Source of the DNA: CAVWXT01 sp963759115
Lineage (GTDB): Bacteria; Planctomycetota; Planctomycetia; Pirellulales; Thermoguttaceae
DNA length: 64,000 nt
Direction of reading: 5' to 3'
Assembly (NCBI GenBank): GCA_963759115.1
Contig: CAVWXT010000006.1
Span: 124,001 to 188,000 of the forward strand
Every line of letters begins with the position of its first letter. Within the stretch, counting starts at the first letter, position 1. The notes below the pieces were generated by a model. The model had not been told where the DNA came from. It did no database searches and was given only the letters and a program-made list of their open reading frames with translations. This document shows, in pieces, positions 1 to 8,917 of this stretch. A program made the translations under genes and the position numbers.

Positions 1-1
1 C

Positions 2-991
2 AGCTACGAGAATACCTACAAGATCTTCCCCATCAATTGGGGCGACGAGACGAGTGGAGCGACCGATGCCAGCGCCTTTGTGGGGCACAGTTGGCTTACC
101 GGACTGTTGCCCTACCTTGAAGAGAAACCAACCAACAATCTGATCAAGTTCGGCGCACCGATGAATTATGCCACCGGCAGTTCCAACAATCTTTATGCCG
201 CCCGGCAGGCCCTGGCGGAGTTCGTTTGTCCCTCCGATTACGGCAGCATGAACGGCACGCAGACGGATTTGTGGCCGGCGGCGTCGCCCCAGTGGCCCAG
301 CGCTCGCGACAAAACCCTGGCGGTGACCAACTACAAGGCGTGCGCCGGGATGAACTGGCCCGTGTCGGTCGATCCCGCGTCGTTCCAGAGATGCGATACC
401 CCACCGATTCCAATTTATGCCTTGACCGGCAGAAACTCCGGTCAAACCGCGAATGCCACGGACACGGACGGACTGGATCACGGTAACGGCGTGATCTGTC
501 GCGGTCGGATCAAGTACAGCGGGACCCCTGGCACGAATCCGCTCTTCACGACGGCCGCTCGCGACATCGCCGACGGGCTGAGCAAGACGATTGCCATCGG
601 CGAAGTCGTCCCCGCGTATTGCCAGTGGTCGGCGTGGTATTCCTACGACGGCAGCACAGCTACGTGCGGCATTCCGCTGAACTACAAGGAGGTGATTCTC
701 GGGGCCAACGCCCACACCGTGAGGCCGGAGGACAATCGTGCCGACCCCCTCTACAGCCGCGGCTTCGCGAGTCGTCATCCCGGCGGGGCGCAGTTCTGCA
801 TGTGCGACGGACATGTTGACTTCATTTCGGATGAGATCGAGTACATGCACGTGCCGGCCCCCGGGGAGCCGCCACCCCCAGGCGGCTCGGGCCCTTACAT
901 TACGATCAATGGCATAAGTTACGTCCCCGGCGTCTACATGAACATGGCGACCATTGACGGGGGTGAATTGATTAAGGCGTCGGGCCTGTAG
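2..991 (+). CDS. DUF1559 (pilin-like) secreted protein, 5' end missing
   Basis: The reading frame is already open at the left edge (frame starting at base 2), so the N-terminal pilin-like helix and prepilin cleavage site lie outside the window. The visible 329 residues contain the family hallmarks: an HSWLTGLLPYLEE segment after the missing helix, and near the C-terminus SRHPGGAQFCMCDGHVDF, which matches the H-x9-DG motif of the DUF1559/SBP_bac_10 family. Such proteins are massively expanded in planctomycetes and are thought to be exported through a type II secretion-like pseudopilin route; individual functions are unknown. The gene converges on the hydroxyacyl-CoA dehydrogenase with only 12 bp between stop codons. 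Family call is secure; role is not. Confidence 0.9.
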   Translation, partial: SYENTYKIFPINWGDETSGATDASAFVGHSWLTGLLPYLEEKPTNNLIKFGAPMNYATGSSNNLYAARQALAEFVCPSDYGSMNGTQTDLWPAASPQWPSARDKTLAVTNYKACAGMNWPVSVDPASFQRCDTPPIPIYALTGRNSGQTANATDTDGLDHGNGVICRGRIKYSGTPGTNPLFTTAARDIADGLSKTIAIGEVVPAYCQWSAWYSYDGSTATCGIPLNYKEVILGANAHTVRPEDNRADPLYSRGFASRHPGGAQFCMCDGHVDFISDEIEYMHVPAPGEPPPPGGSGPYITINGISYVPGVYMNMATIDGGELIKASGL

Positions 992-1003
992 TCTTTCAGA
1001 GAT

Positions 1004-2294
1004 TCAGGTCGCGATCTGGTAGAAGCGACGGCCTCCTTGGGCCATGGCGCGGAGCAGGCCGGTCGGCTCGAATTGCGGCTCCGCCGCGCCCAACGACCGT
1101 AATTCGCCGAGAATCCACGCGGCCCCTTGCGTGTCGGCCCACCAGAGCAGACCGCCTTTCTCGGCCGGAAACCCCTGGCCGAACAGCACGGCCAGATCAA
1201 TGTCGCGGACGTCGCGGACGCGGTCTTCCTCCAGGATGCGAGTCGCCTCCAAGAGCATCGGCAACACCAATCGGCAAGCCATCGGCTCGCGCTCGCCCCT
1301 CGGGGCCACGTCGATCCACGGGGCCAGGATCTCTGCCAACATCGGATCGACCGCTCCCTGGCCGGCGAGTTCCGTGCGACTGGGATAGGAGAAGAAACCG
1401 GCCCCCGTCTTTCGCCCCAGCCGGCCGGCCTTCAGTATCGACACCAGCACGGGCGAAGGCCGGATTCGTTCGGGGAATGCGGCGGAGAGGACCCAGCCGG
1501 CCTGCAAGGTCGTGTCCAGGCCGATCTCGTCCATCAATCGCAGCGGTCCCATGGCCATGCCGAACTCGGTGGCGGCCCGCTCGATCGACTCCGCAGGCAC
1601 GCCCTCCCGCAGCAGTTCCAACGCCTCGCCCAGATAGGGAAACAGCAGGCGATTGACGAGAAACCCCGGACCGTCGCGGACCACGATCGGCATCTCTCTC
1701 GATGCTGCGGGCGTGGGCCGCGACGGCGGCGATCGTGAGGTCGCTCGTCAGCGGGCCGCGCACGACCTCGACCAGCGGCCGTTGCCGCACGGGGTGGAAG
1801 AAGTGCATGCCGCAGAATCGACCGGGGTCGCTAAGCTGACCCGCCAGTTGCCCGATCGGAATCGTCGAGGTATTCGACACGACGATCGCCTGCTCGGCCA
1901 AGTGCGGCCGCATTTGCCCGTACAGTTGCCGCTTGGCCGGCAAGGTCTCCACGATCAATTCTACGACAAGGTCGCAACGCGCCGCATCGGCCAACTCGGC
2001 GACCGGCTGCACCAATGAGCCGACCGATTCCGCCGCCCCATCGGCGCCGGCAGCCCGCAATTCGGCACGGATGGCCGGGATGGCGCCGGCTAACGCCGCT
2101 GCGTCGGCGTCGTGGATCACTACCGGCACTCGATGACGGACGTGGGCCGCCGCGATGGCCGTGCCCATCATGCCGGCGCCCACGATTCCGACCCGTCGAA
2201 TCTTGCGCCGGCCGGCCGCCGACGGATCGCCGCCGCGATCCTGCCGGCTCCAAGCGACGATGCGGGCGACATTCTCCAGCGCGGGGTCTGACAT
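1004..2294 (-). CDS. 3-hydroxyacyl-CoA dehydrogenase (frameshifted)
   Basis: NAD-dependent oxidation of 3-hydroxyacyl-CoA in beta-oxidation-like pathways. From the start at 2294 the protein shows an N-terminal extension, then a Rossmann fold with VGIVGAGMMGTAIA, then SNTSTIPI and the catalytic-His segment GMHFFHPV. The C-terminal 3HCDH domain continues in another frame (PIVVRDGPGFLVNRLL through RRFYQIAT). The two parts join at about 1690-1697 in a GAGAGAG tract, where a single-base indel restores a protein of about 430 residues with the conserved order of both domains and no crotonase domain. Because both halves are fully conserved, a sequence error or very recent mutation is likely. A longer start at 2435 would read through an inverted repeat and is rejected. 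Confidence 0.85.
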
Positions 2295-2349
2295 GTCTGT
2301 GAAGAAGCAACGATGCGGCAAGACCAGATCGAGTGGAACCCCTAACAGT

Positions 2350-2438
2350 CCGTTGAAAAAGGGGACAGGCACCTCACGACCATTGTTTCTCGCGGGGTTT
2401 TCGCTTGTCCGTTGGGAGCCAGTCCCCTTTTTCAACGG
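2350..2438. repeat. Palindromic GGGGAC...GTCCCC repeat
   Basis: Arms 2350-2370 (CCGTTGAAAAAGGGGACAGG...) and 2418-2438 are inverted copies with one mismatch, separated by about 47 bp. The unit sits between the dehydrogenase start and the end of the export-protein gene. A related palindrome with the same GGGGACAG core lies inside xseA at 30922-31004. Confidence 0.75.
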
Positions 2439-2440
2439 AG

Positions 2441-3502
2441 CTAACGGTTCGCGTTGTAGCCACGTCCCAAAGTCTGGGAGTTACGAACCGCATCGCTGCT
2501 CAACACCAAGATGCTCAGCAGCCGTGTGACCGGGTCCGTGAACGTGTGAACGCAATTGTTGATCGCGATGAGACTGTCGTCCACGATGAAAAGCCGATCG
2601 CCGGGCAAGAGTTGGTAGTTGGTCTCCGTGGAGCCGCCGCGGGCGATCGCCGCCCAGTCGACCGGCAGGATTTGCTCCGCACCGAAGGCGTCTGGTGCGG
2701 GACGGGCTACCCACATCGTTCGGCTCGAGACCCGCGACACCCCTCCCATCCGTCCCAGCGCGTCCAGGACCGTTTCGTTTCCGGTGATCGGGAACCGCGT
2801 GACCATCTCGCCCGCGAATGTTCCGGCGACGATCACGCAGTAATCCTTGCTGTAGTAGCCGGCGACCTCGACGCCCACACGGGGCGAGTCGAAGTAGTGG
2901 CCCATCTGTTCTTCCACTGCCAGGGTTGTTTCGGTGACCGTCTTGCCCGCCACGTGAACCATGCCGTAGCGGCCAAGGTTCAGCGTGCCATCGGGCTGGA
3001 CCAGGTGCAGTCCGCTGATCTGTTCGACGGCGGCCGAACGGGCCAACTGAACGGTGACGTCCGCCTGCTGCAGCATGCTTTTCAGATGCCGCGTGATTTC
3101 CTCGGTAGCCTGAGCAGTTGTCATTCCCGCCACGCGGACCATACCATAGGGGATGCCCAGGTTCACGTTGCCCTCGCCTTCCACAAGGTGAAGGCCGCTG
3201 ATCGGCTCGCCCTGTAGTGCGCCCAGGACGCGGATCTGGAGTACGTCCTGGGGCTCGATCGGACACGGTGGCCGCGGCACGAGTTTGAGGACCTCGATCC
3301 GCAGAAGGTCTGGCGGCTCGATGCGATAGGTTGGCAACGACACCATCGACAATTCCCGGGGCGGCTCCATGGCCGGCGGGACGGGTGCCTGCAACGACGG
3401 CGTGTACAGGTCGACGGCATGACAGCCGGTCACCGCCGCCGACAAACACATCGCCAGCATCGCCAGCGCGCCTGCCCGGAATGGTGATCGGCGAGTAACC
3501 AT
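2441..3502 (-). CDS. Polysaccharide export lipoprotein (Wza/SLBB type)
   Basis: 353 residues from the ATG at 3502. The N-terminus (basic MVTRRSPFR, hydrophobic stretch, AVTGC at residues 23-27) is a lipoprotein signal, predicting a periplasm-side lipid anchor. The poly_export motif region follows (IEPPDLLRIEVLK, IEPQDVLQIRVLG), then an SLBB-like segment (YCVIVAGTFAGEMVTRFPITGNETVLDALGRMGG split around residues 220-255) and a C-terminal LLPGDRLFIVDD. These are the signatures of outer-membrane polysaccharide export proteins that work with a Wzc-type copolymerase. No glycosyltransferase or Wzc gene is adjacent, so it is an orphan exporter here. A start further upstream (3718) would add 72 residues without family features. 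Confidence 0.88.
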   Translation of the reverse strand: MVTRRSPFRAGALAMLAMCLSAAVTGCHAVDLYTPSLQAPVPPAMEPPRELSMVSLPTYRIEPPDLLRIEVLKLVPRPPCPIEPQDVLQIRVLGALQGEPISGLHLVEGEGNVNLGIPYGMVRVAGMTTAQATEEITRHLKSMLQQADVTVQLARSAAVEQISGLHLVQPDGTLNLGRYGMVHVAGKTVTETTLAVEEQMGHYFDSPRVGVEVAGYYSKDYCVIVAGTFAGEMVTRFPITGNETVLDALGRMGGVSRVSSRTMWVARPAPDAFGAEQILPVDWAAIARGGSTETNYQLLPGDRLFIVDDSLIAINNCVHTFTDPVTRLLSILVLSSDAVRNSQTLGRGYNANR

Positions 3503-3882
3503 GTTCTTAGACGTCGGTGTTGGCAGAACGGTAGCTTTGCTTGACAGCATCGTGCGAGACGAGGAAAAATGGACAGAATGCGCGTGATCAATCTGCCTCT
3601 GCCAAATCGGCGTTGTCGAAATAATCGGTAAACTCAGCCACCGACTTTGCAAGTTTCCAAAATTGACCCCGAGCAGACGAAGTTGCCGGCATCGATGGCC
3701 CCGGAATACGTGTTTCACGCTGTCTGCGGTAGATGAGTGGCATAGCGGTAAATATTATTGGTTATAGCGATCAACCTGTTTTAGCTATAACCGCACAACT
3801 TGACACTCCCCCGCCGTCGTTGTTAGCCTATACATAGTGTGTGTTTTTCTACGACCGAGCAGCAAGAGCTTTGGTGCGTCCT
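3503..3882. other. Divergent intergenic region
   Basis: This 380-bp AT-richer region separates the divergent export-protein and HEAT-like genes and must hold both promoters. It contains a clear 9-bp inverted repeat (listed separately). A TTGACA at 3800-3805 has no properly spaced -10 box (the nearest TATACA is 23 bp away), so no promoter is called. Confidence 0.5.
3760..3792. promoter_or_regulatory. Inverted repeat, candidate operator
   Basis: GGTTATAGC (3760-3768) and GCTATAACC (3784-3792) form a perfect 9-bp inverted repeat with a 15-bp spacer, about one and a half to two helical turns centre to centre. It lies between two divergent genes and just upstream of a TTGACA. Spacing and symmetry suit a dimeric regulator; a terminator is unlikely because neither gene ends here. 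Confidence 0.35.
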
Positions 3883-5223
3883 ATGGCTAAACTTAGACCC
3901 CCTTCTAGTGGTGTCGACTGGGCTACGTCTTACGCATCGCTCTTGGCGGTGTTCATCGCGGGGGTCATGGTGTGCCAGATTGCCCTGGCTCAGCCTGCCC
4001 CCACCGCGCCCGCGCCAGTCGTGCCGGCTCCGCCTGCGGCCGTGCCGGCCCCGCCCGCGGCCGCGCCGGCCCGGCCCGCTCCAGCCGTAGCGCCGCCGGA
4101 GGAGAAATTCGACGAGGACCCCGTCGACGACGCCCAGAAGAAGAACCAGTTCAAGATCTTGGTGATTCTGTTGAACGGGAAGTTCAACCCGGGCGAACAG
4201 CCCATGTTCGAAGAGTATTACCGCAACTATGCTCTGGCGCGATGGACGCTGCTGAAGAACATCACTAATCTCAGCGACACTCCCGGGAAAATGGGTTGGC
4301 GTAGAGAACTGCGAGGCAATCTCCAACGGGCCAAGAGCGGTCCGGTCCACGACGACCTGAACGCCTTGACGCTGGAGTACATGAACAAGGTGGCCACCAC
4401 CGGCCGTTATCACCCCACGGTGCGGGCGAACGCCATGCTGATGATCGGCGAACTCAACAGCGTCGAGCAGTTGGGCACGGAAGCCCCCACCCCTTTGCCC
4501 GCCGCGCTGGAGGTCCTCGTCGCCGCAGCGACGAATCAGAACTTGCCCGATTACGTGCGAGTCGAGGCGATGGTCGGCATCGTTCGCCATGCGTCTGCTC
4601 CGCAGGGAATCGCAGACCCGGAAGCGCAGAGGTCCCTCACCGCTGCCATGCTCAGATTGGCGGCCGTGGATCCGCCGGCCGGACCAGCGGCGGTCGGGCG
4701 CGAGTGGATTCTTGCGTACGCCCTCGAAACGTTAGGGTATCTCGACTCGGTGGGCGAAAACAACGCGGTCTACAAGGCGCTCGTCAAGGCCGTCGCGGAC
4801 AACAAGCTCTCCCTGCGGACGCGCGACATCGCCGTGGCGTCGCTGGGACGATTGAAATACGGGGGGGCCGGCGGAATCAATCCCGTGGAGGCCGCGGCCG
4901 CGCTGGGCCAATTCGTCGACAACGTCTGCAACGAAGTCCTGCGTCAACCGAAGCAAACCTCGCAGTCGATTCCGCGGCGTATGCTGAGACAGCCCCTGGC
5001 CGCCGTCTTGATTGCGTTGACGGGCACCGGGGAGGATACCCACAGAGGAATCGGATCGCTGGCGGGGGAGGCGCAGCGGCCATTCCTCGACCAATTGCAG
5101 AAGAGCATTGAGAAAGTGACGGAGTTCCTCGACGACAGGCGTAATGAGCAGAACGATTTCACTCCGTACGTGGAAGAGCTGCGGACCGCCGTCGAGGCGT
5201 TGCTCAAGAAGAAGCCGGCCTAG
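3883..5223 (+). CDS. Secreted HEAT-repeat-like protein of unknown function
   Basis: 446 residues from the ATG at 3883 (a GTG at 3841 would add 14 residues). The N-terminus has a signal-peptide-like hydrophobic segment ending IALAQ, followed by a Pro/Ala-rich linker (about residues 38-70) and then helical repeats reminiscent of HEAT/ARM solenoids (for example VRANAMLMIGEL, YVRVEAMVGIVRHA, TRDIAVASLGRL). I recognise no catalytic motif. Its layout (signal, low-complexity linker, helical solenoid, Lys-rich tail) suggests a periplasmic protein-binding factor. It is divergently transcribed from a polysaccharide export gene across a shared regulatory region, which may mean a common regulator. Function unknown. 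Confidence 0.75.
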   Translation: MAKLRPPSSGVDWATSYASLLAVFIAGVMVCQIALAQPAPTAPAPVVPAPPAAVPAPPAAAPARPAPAVAPPEEKFDEDPVDDAQKKNQFKILVILLNGKFNPGEQPMFEEYYRNYALARWTLLKNITNLSDTPGKMGWRRELRGNLQRAKSGPVHDDLNALTLEYMNKVATTGRYHPTVRANAMLMIGELNSVEQLGTEAPTPLPAALEVLVAAATNQNLPDYVRVEAMVGIVRHASAPQGIADPEAQRSLTAAMLRLAAVDPPAGPAAVGREWILAYALETLGYLDSVGENNAVYKALVKAVADNKLSLRTRDIAVASLGRLKYGGAGGINPVEAAAALGQFVDNVCNEVLRQPKQTSQSIPRRMLRQPLAAVLIALTGTGEDTHRGIGSLAGEAQRPFLDQLQKSIEKVTEFLDDRRNEQNDFTPYVEELRTAVEALLKKKPA

Positions 5224-5476
5224 CGCGGCATCCCACCTGAATCGGCGGACGCCAGGGGCCGCTTGCCGGTCCCAACGGCGGCTGATTTCTTCCGTCGCCT
5301 GGGAGACGGCTGGCGGCGTCCCGCGGGCTGAAGTAGCCACTCCTGGCTCAAGATTCGTCCGCCGCCGACTCTTCACGCCGATTTGCAGGGCCTTGCATCG
5401 GCAGAGCAGGCTGTCCGCCTTGACGTGCGGCGGTGAAACCACACAATGACGGAATCAGCCCAAGGGAGACGCCACT

Positions 5477-6210
5477 ATGGCCAAGTTCGCCGTGATCTTG
5501 CCTGCCGCCGGCCGCAGCAGCCGGTTCCAGGACAAGAGCTATAAGAAGCCCTTCGCGCCGCTGGCCAACAAGGCCGTCTGGCTGCACTCGGCCGAGCGGT
5601 TCCTGGGGCGTAGCGACGTGGTGCAGACGATCCTGGTCATCGCGCCGAGGACCGCGCCGACTTCAACTTCAAGTTCTCGGCCAATATCGCCTTCCTGGGC
5701 GTCGAAGTGATCGACGGCGGCGCGGAACGGGCCGATTCGGTGGAGGCTGCCTTGGCACGGGTGAAGCCTCAGGCCGATTTCGTCTGCGTCCACGACGCCG
5801 CCCGGCCCTGCCTGACCGACGCGTGGATCGACGCGATCTTCGCCGCCGCGGAGCGTTCTGGCGCCGCGATCTTCGCCCTGCCCGTGGCCGGCACGTTGAA
5901 GCGGGTGGGCGCCGATCGCCAGATCGAGGAGACCGTCTCGCGGGAGAGACTGTGGGAGGCGCAGACGCCGCAGGTTTTCCGCCGCCAACTGTTGCTGGAT
6001 GCCTACGCCCAGCGCGGCGGTTTCGCGGCGACCGACGACGCCCAACTGGTCGAGCGGCTGGGCCAATCGGTCGTGGTCGTGCCCGGCTCGCCCTTGAACA
6101 TGAAGATTACGACCAAGGAAGATCAGCGTCTGGCCGAGCACGCCCTGAAGGCCCTGCCGAAGCCCAAGCTCGGCAGTGCGATGAACCCGCTGGATGATCA
6201 ATGGCGATGA
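5477..6210 (+). CDS. ispD: 2-C-methyl-D-erythritol 4-phosphate cytidylyltransferase (frameshifted)
   Basis: Third step of the MEP isoprenoid pathway: MEP plus CTP gives CDP-methylerythritol. The start ATG at 5477 follows a GGGAG ribosome-binding site. The N-terminus MAKFAVILPAAGRSSRF contains the nucleotidyl-transferase LPAAGxSxR motif, with the family lysine in KSYKKPF. The second half (VIDGGAERADSVEAAL, CVHDAARPC, EAQTPQVFRR, ATDDAQLVERLG, NMKITTKEDQ) carries all remaining family motifs but in another frame. A one-base deletion near 5645-5647 (GCGCCGAGG where GCGCCxGAG is expected) accounts for the break. The gene is normally essential in bacteria using this pathway, so a sequence error is the simplest reading. 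Confidence 0.88.
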
Positions 6211-6212
6211 GG

Positions 6213-6234
6213 GGAGAGGGGAGAGGGGAGAGAG
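6213..6234 (+). repeat. 22-bp inverted repeat, left copy (GGGGAGA tract)
   Basis: GGAGAGGGGAGAGGGG followed by AGAGAG at 6213-6234 is the exact reverse complement of 7358-7379. The copies bracket the lower-GC cassette with the GIY-YIG-like and four-helix-bundle genes. The left copy starts directly after the ispD stop codon. Confidence 0.85.
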
Positions 6235-6356
6235 CGATGCGGTAGCGCTTGAGAGCCACGTTTGGCGAGGAACCAGAAGGGTTTCACCGAGGTGTTTCTT
6301 GGGAATGCCCGGTTCGTCGTAATCTCATCGAATCATCACCATCTGAGGGACATTCC

Positions 6357-6882
6357 GTGCCAGAAAGCAAGCTCTCAATTGTTGAGCAAATGCGAGTTGT
6401 TGAACTTGAATGGAAATCCATCCCAATGGACCGAGTCTACGAGCGGTTCACCAGAATGCTCCATTTGCCTGAGAATGTCCTTTATGCTTTTGAAGGCAAG
6501 CACGATGCTTATCCGACTGGGGCGGTGCTTTACATTGGGAAAACGGAAGCGGAAATGGGAACACGTCCTTGCGATTCCGCGTATGACCGCATTTACGGCA
6601 AGAGAACCGGAGATGTCTTGTTGCTATTGGGACATGACTCTGCGCTGGGCAACTCTTCCCAATGGAGAAAGCTGGGACATTCAAAGCAACGACGCTCCAA
6701 CAGAGGTCTTGGAACGAATTCTAATCCACGCTATGAAACCCGCCCTCAATAGTAAGTGGGTGGATGCTTGGCTGCCGCCCGACCCGTGGTTCCGAAAGTT
6801 GGTTGTGTGCAATAAAGGTGACAAGGGGCTGTTACTTCCGGTTATCTACGGTGACTACTTCGCACGTAAGAAGCACGAATAG
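6357..6882 (+). CDS. GIY-YIG-like protein (frameshifted)
   Basis: A GTG at 6357 preceded by GAGGGA at the right distance opens a protein with ENVLYAFEG, GAVLYIGKTEAEMG, a possible GIY-YIG-type nuclease core. After a shift near 6625-6635 the same protein continues in the next frame as TLRWATLPNGESWDIQ, TEVLERILIHAMKPALN (with the Glu expected of a metal-binding helix) and ends LLLPVIYGDYFARKKHE. The combined length is about 175 residues. Codon use is more AT-rich than ispD or tyrS. Together with the following four-helix-bundle gene it sits in a repeat-bounded cassette. The GIY-YIG assignment is moderate: the YIG element and late Glu are visible, other residues are not certain. Confidence 0.55.
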
Positions 6883-6957
6883 TCAAACGACTCAATCCGG
6901 GAAGAACAAGGAAAGGTTTGCCAAGTCGGAGACTTGTCGTTATTGAAGGAGACGAGA

Positions 6958-7329
6958 ATGTCTGTAAAAGATTATCGAGAATTGATCGTTTGGCAAGAGG
7001 CTATGGACCTTGTGGAAACGATCTATCGAGCTACGGGAGCATTTCCGAGAGAGGAAATCTATGGGTTAACAAGTCAGATTCGGCGGGCGGCCATCTCGAT
7101 TCCGTCGAATATCGCCGAAGGGAATGGTCGAAACACAACACGTGATTACGTACATTTTCTTGGCATGGCTTATGGTTCCGTTAAGGAAGTGGAAACCCAG
7201 GTGCTCATCGCGGAGCGACTCCGATATGTCAATTCCACTCACAGCGCAGAACTGGTGAAGACAACAACCGAAATCGCTCGGCTGATAAGTGGGCTGATGA
7301 ACTCATTGAACAGAAAGATCCCCCAATGA
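6958..7329 (+). CDS. Four-helix-bundle protein (S23 / 23S rRNA intervening-sequence family)
   Basis: 123 residues from the ATG at 6958, chosen because AAGGAG precedes it. The N-terminus SVKDYRELIVWQEAMDLV, then YRATGAFPREEIYGLTSQIRRAAISIPSNIAEG and GRNTTRDYVHFLGMAYGSVKEVETQV are highly characteristic of the family found in 23S rRNA intervening sequences and as free-standing genes. The fold is a pentameric four-helix bundle; no molecular role is established. It overlaps tyrS by the ATGA-type junction (stop 7327-7329, tyrS start 7326), so it now shares tyrS translation. Members are often sporadically distributed and associated with repeats, which fits the inverted-repeat flanks here. Confidence 0.92.
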   Translation: MSVKDYRELIVWQEAMDLVETIYRATGAFPREEIYGLTSQIRRAAISIPSNIAEGNGRNTTRDYVHFLGMAYGSVKEVETQVLIAERLRYVNSTHSAELVKTTTEIARLISGLMNSLNRKIPQ

Positions 7330-8666
7330 CGGATAACATCAATTCCTCTCCCCTCTCCTCTCTCCCCTCTCCCCTCTCCACGGACATTATCTCCGAACTC
7401 TCCTGGCGTGGCCTGGTCAACCAGACTACCGACAACGCCAACCTGCCGCGGCTGCTGACCGAGAAGCCGCGCACGATCTACGTCGGTTTCGACCCCACGG
7501 CCGACAGCCTGCACGTCGGCCACCTCGTGGCCCTGATGGTGCTGCGGCGCTTCCAGAAGGCCGGGCATCGGCCAATTGCCCTGGTGGGCGGGGCCACCGG
7601 CATGATCGGCGATCCCAGCGGCAAGAGTGAGGAACGCAACCTCCTCTCCGTCGCAGCCCTGCAAGCCAACATCGCCGGCATGGAACCGCAGTTGCGCCGC
7701 TTCCTCGATTTCGATTGCGGCGCGAACTCGGCCATCCTCGTGAACAACTACGACTGGATGGGCAAGTTCGGCTACCTGGAGTTTCTCCGCGACGTGGGCA
7801 AGCACTTCCCGGTCAACGTGATGCTCGCCAAGGATTCCGTCCGCGCCCGGCTGGATCGCAGCGACGCCGGACTGAGCTACACCGAGTTCAGCTACATGCT
7901 CTTGCAGGCTTACGACTTCGTCCACCTTCACGAGCACTACGACTGCGAGTTGCAGGCGGGCGGGAGCGACCAGTGGGGGAACATCACGGCCGGCATCGAC
8001 CTGGCCCGACGGCTCCGCGGCGCGCAGCTCTACGGCTGCACTTGCCCGCTGCTGACCAAAAGCGACGGCACGAAGATGGGCAAGTCGGAGTCGGGCGCCT
8101 TGTGGCTCTCGGCCGACAAGACCAGCCCTTACCACTTCTATCAGTATTGGATCAACCTCGACAACGCTGACGTCGGCCGCTGCCTGCGGTTCTTCACCGA
8201 CCTGGGCCAAGAGGAGATCGAGACGCTGATGAGCGAGCATCAGGCGGACCCCGGCCGGCACGGCGCCCGGCGCCGATTGGCCGCCGAGTTGACCCGCTTG
8301 ATCCACGGTCCGGACGGGCTCGACACGGCCCAGCGGGCGACCAAGATCTTCTTCGGCGGCGAAATCGGCCAGTGGACCGATGCCCAATTGGCCGGCATCT
8401 TCGCCAACGTGCCGAGCAAGGACCTGCCCCGGCAACGGCTCCTCGACGCTGGCCTGCCGATCATCGACGCCTTGCTCGAAGCGGGCCTGTGCAAAAACAA
8501 GAGCGAGGCCCGGCGCATCATCACCCAGGGCGGCGCCTACGTGAACAACCGCCGCGTGGAAGACATCGAAACCCACCTCGGCCCCGGCCAGTTGGCCAGC
8601 GAGTCTACCATGGTGCTCCGCACGGGGAAGAAGAACTACGCGCTCTTGCGGTTTGCGCAACGGTAA
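7326..8666 (+). CDS. tyrS: Tyrosyl-tRNA synthetase
   Basis: Charges tRNA-Tyr in the cytoplasm. 446 residues with HVGH (residues 63-66, HIGH motif), tyrosine-pocket segments ALVGGATGMIGDPSGK and AGGSDQWGNI, TKMGKS (249-254, KMSKS motif) and a C-terminal S4 domain (SEARRIITQGGAYVNNRRV) ending LLRFAQR. It is intact. The only usable start (7326) overlaps the previous stop codon. Residues about 7-18 (SSPLSSLPSPLS) are encoded by a CT-rich copy of the inverted repeat that also lies after ispD, so the extreme N-terminus is repeat-derived; the conserved domain starts at about residue 22. Confidence 0.96.
   Translation: MTDNINSSPLSSLPSPLSTDIISELSWRGLVNQTTDNANLPRLLTEKPRTIYVGFDPTADSLHVGHLVALMVLRRFQKAGHRPIALVGGATGMIGDPSGKSEERNLLSVAALQANIAGMEPQLRRFLDFDCGANSAILVNNYDWMGKFGYLEFLRDVGKHFPVNVMLAKDSVRARLDRSDAGLSYTEFSYMLLQAYDFVHLHEHYDCELQAGGSDQWGNITAGIDLARRLRGAQLYGCTCPLLTKSDGTKMGKSESGALWLSADKTSPYHFYQYWINLDNADVGRCLRFFTDLGQEEIETLMSEHQADPGRHGARRRLAAELTRLIHGPDGLDTAQRATKIFFGGEIGQWTDAQLAGIFANVPSKDLPRQRLLDAGLPIIDALLEAGLCKNKSEARRIITQGGAYVNNRRVEDIETHLGPGQLASESTMVLRTGKKNYALLRFAQR
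7358..7379 (-). repeat. 22-bp inverted repeat, right copy inside tyrS
   Basis: CTCTCTCCCCTCTCCCCTCT plus CC at 7358-7379 exactly matches the reverse complement of 6213-6234. It is read in frame as part of the first codons of tyrS. Confidence 0.85.
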
Positions 8667-8917
8667 AATTGCCCGGCGCGCCGCGATCAAGACGAGTGTC
8701 CCGCTGAAGGTGGCAATTCTCGCAATTCCCCCAAACTCCGTGATCGCATCAGGTTACGGAAGGGGAATCCGTTCCTCGCGCATTGCGCATACTTGTCTGC
8801 TGTAATCCGGCGGAAAACATGCTAGTAGGCGGCTGTCGAGCCGCGAAACCACGTTTGCTGCCGGCCGTGGGAATCGTTTGAAGTCTCCCAACGGAAGCAG
8901 TACAAAGGAGCATTGCA

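Noticed and set aside
3800..3834. TTGACA ... TATACA promoter
   Set aside because: The spacer is 23 bp, too long for a sigma-70-type promoter; planctomycete promoters are also poorly defined.
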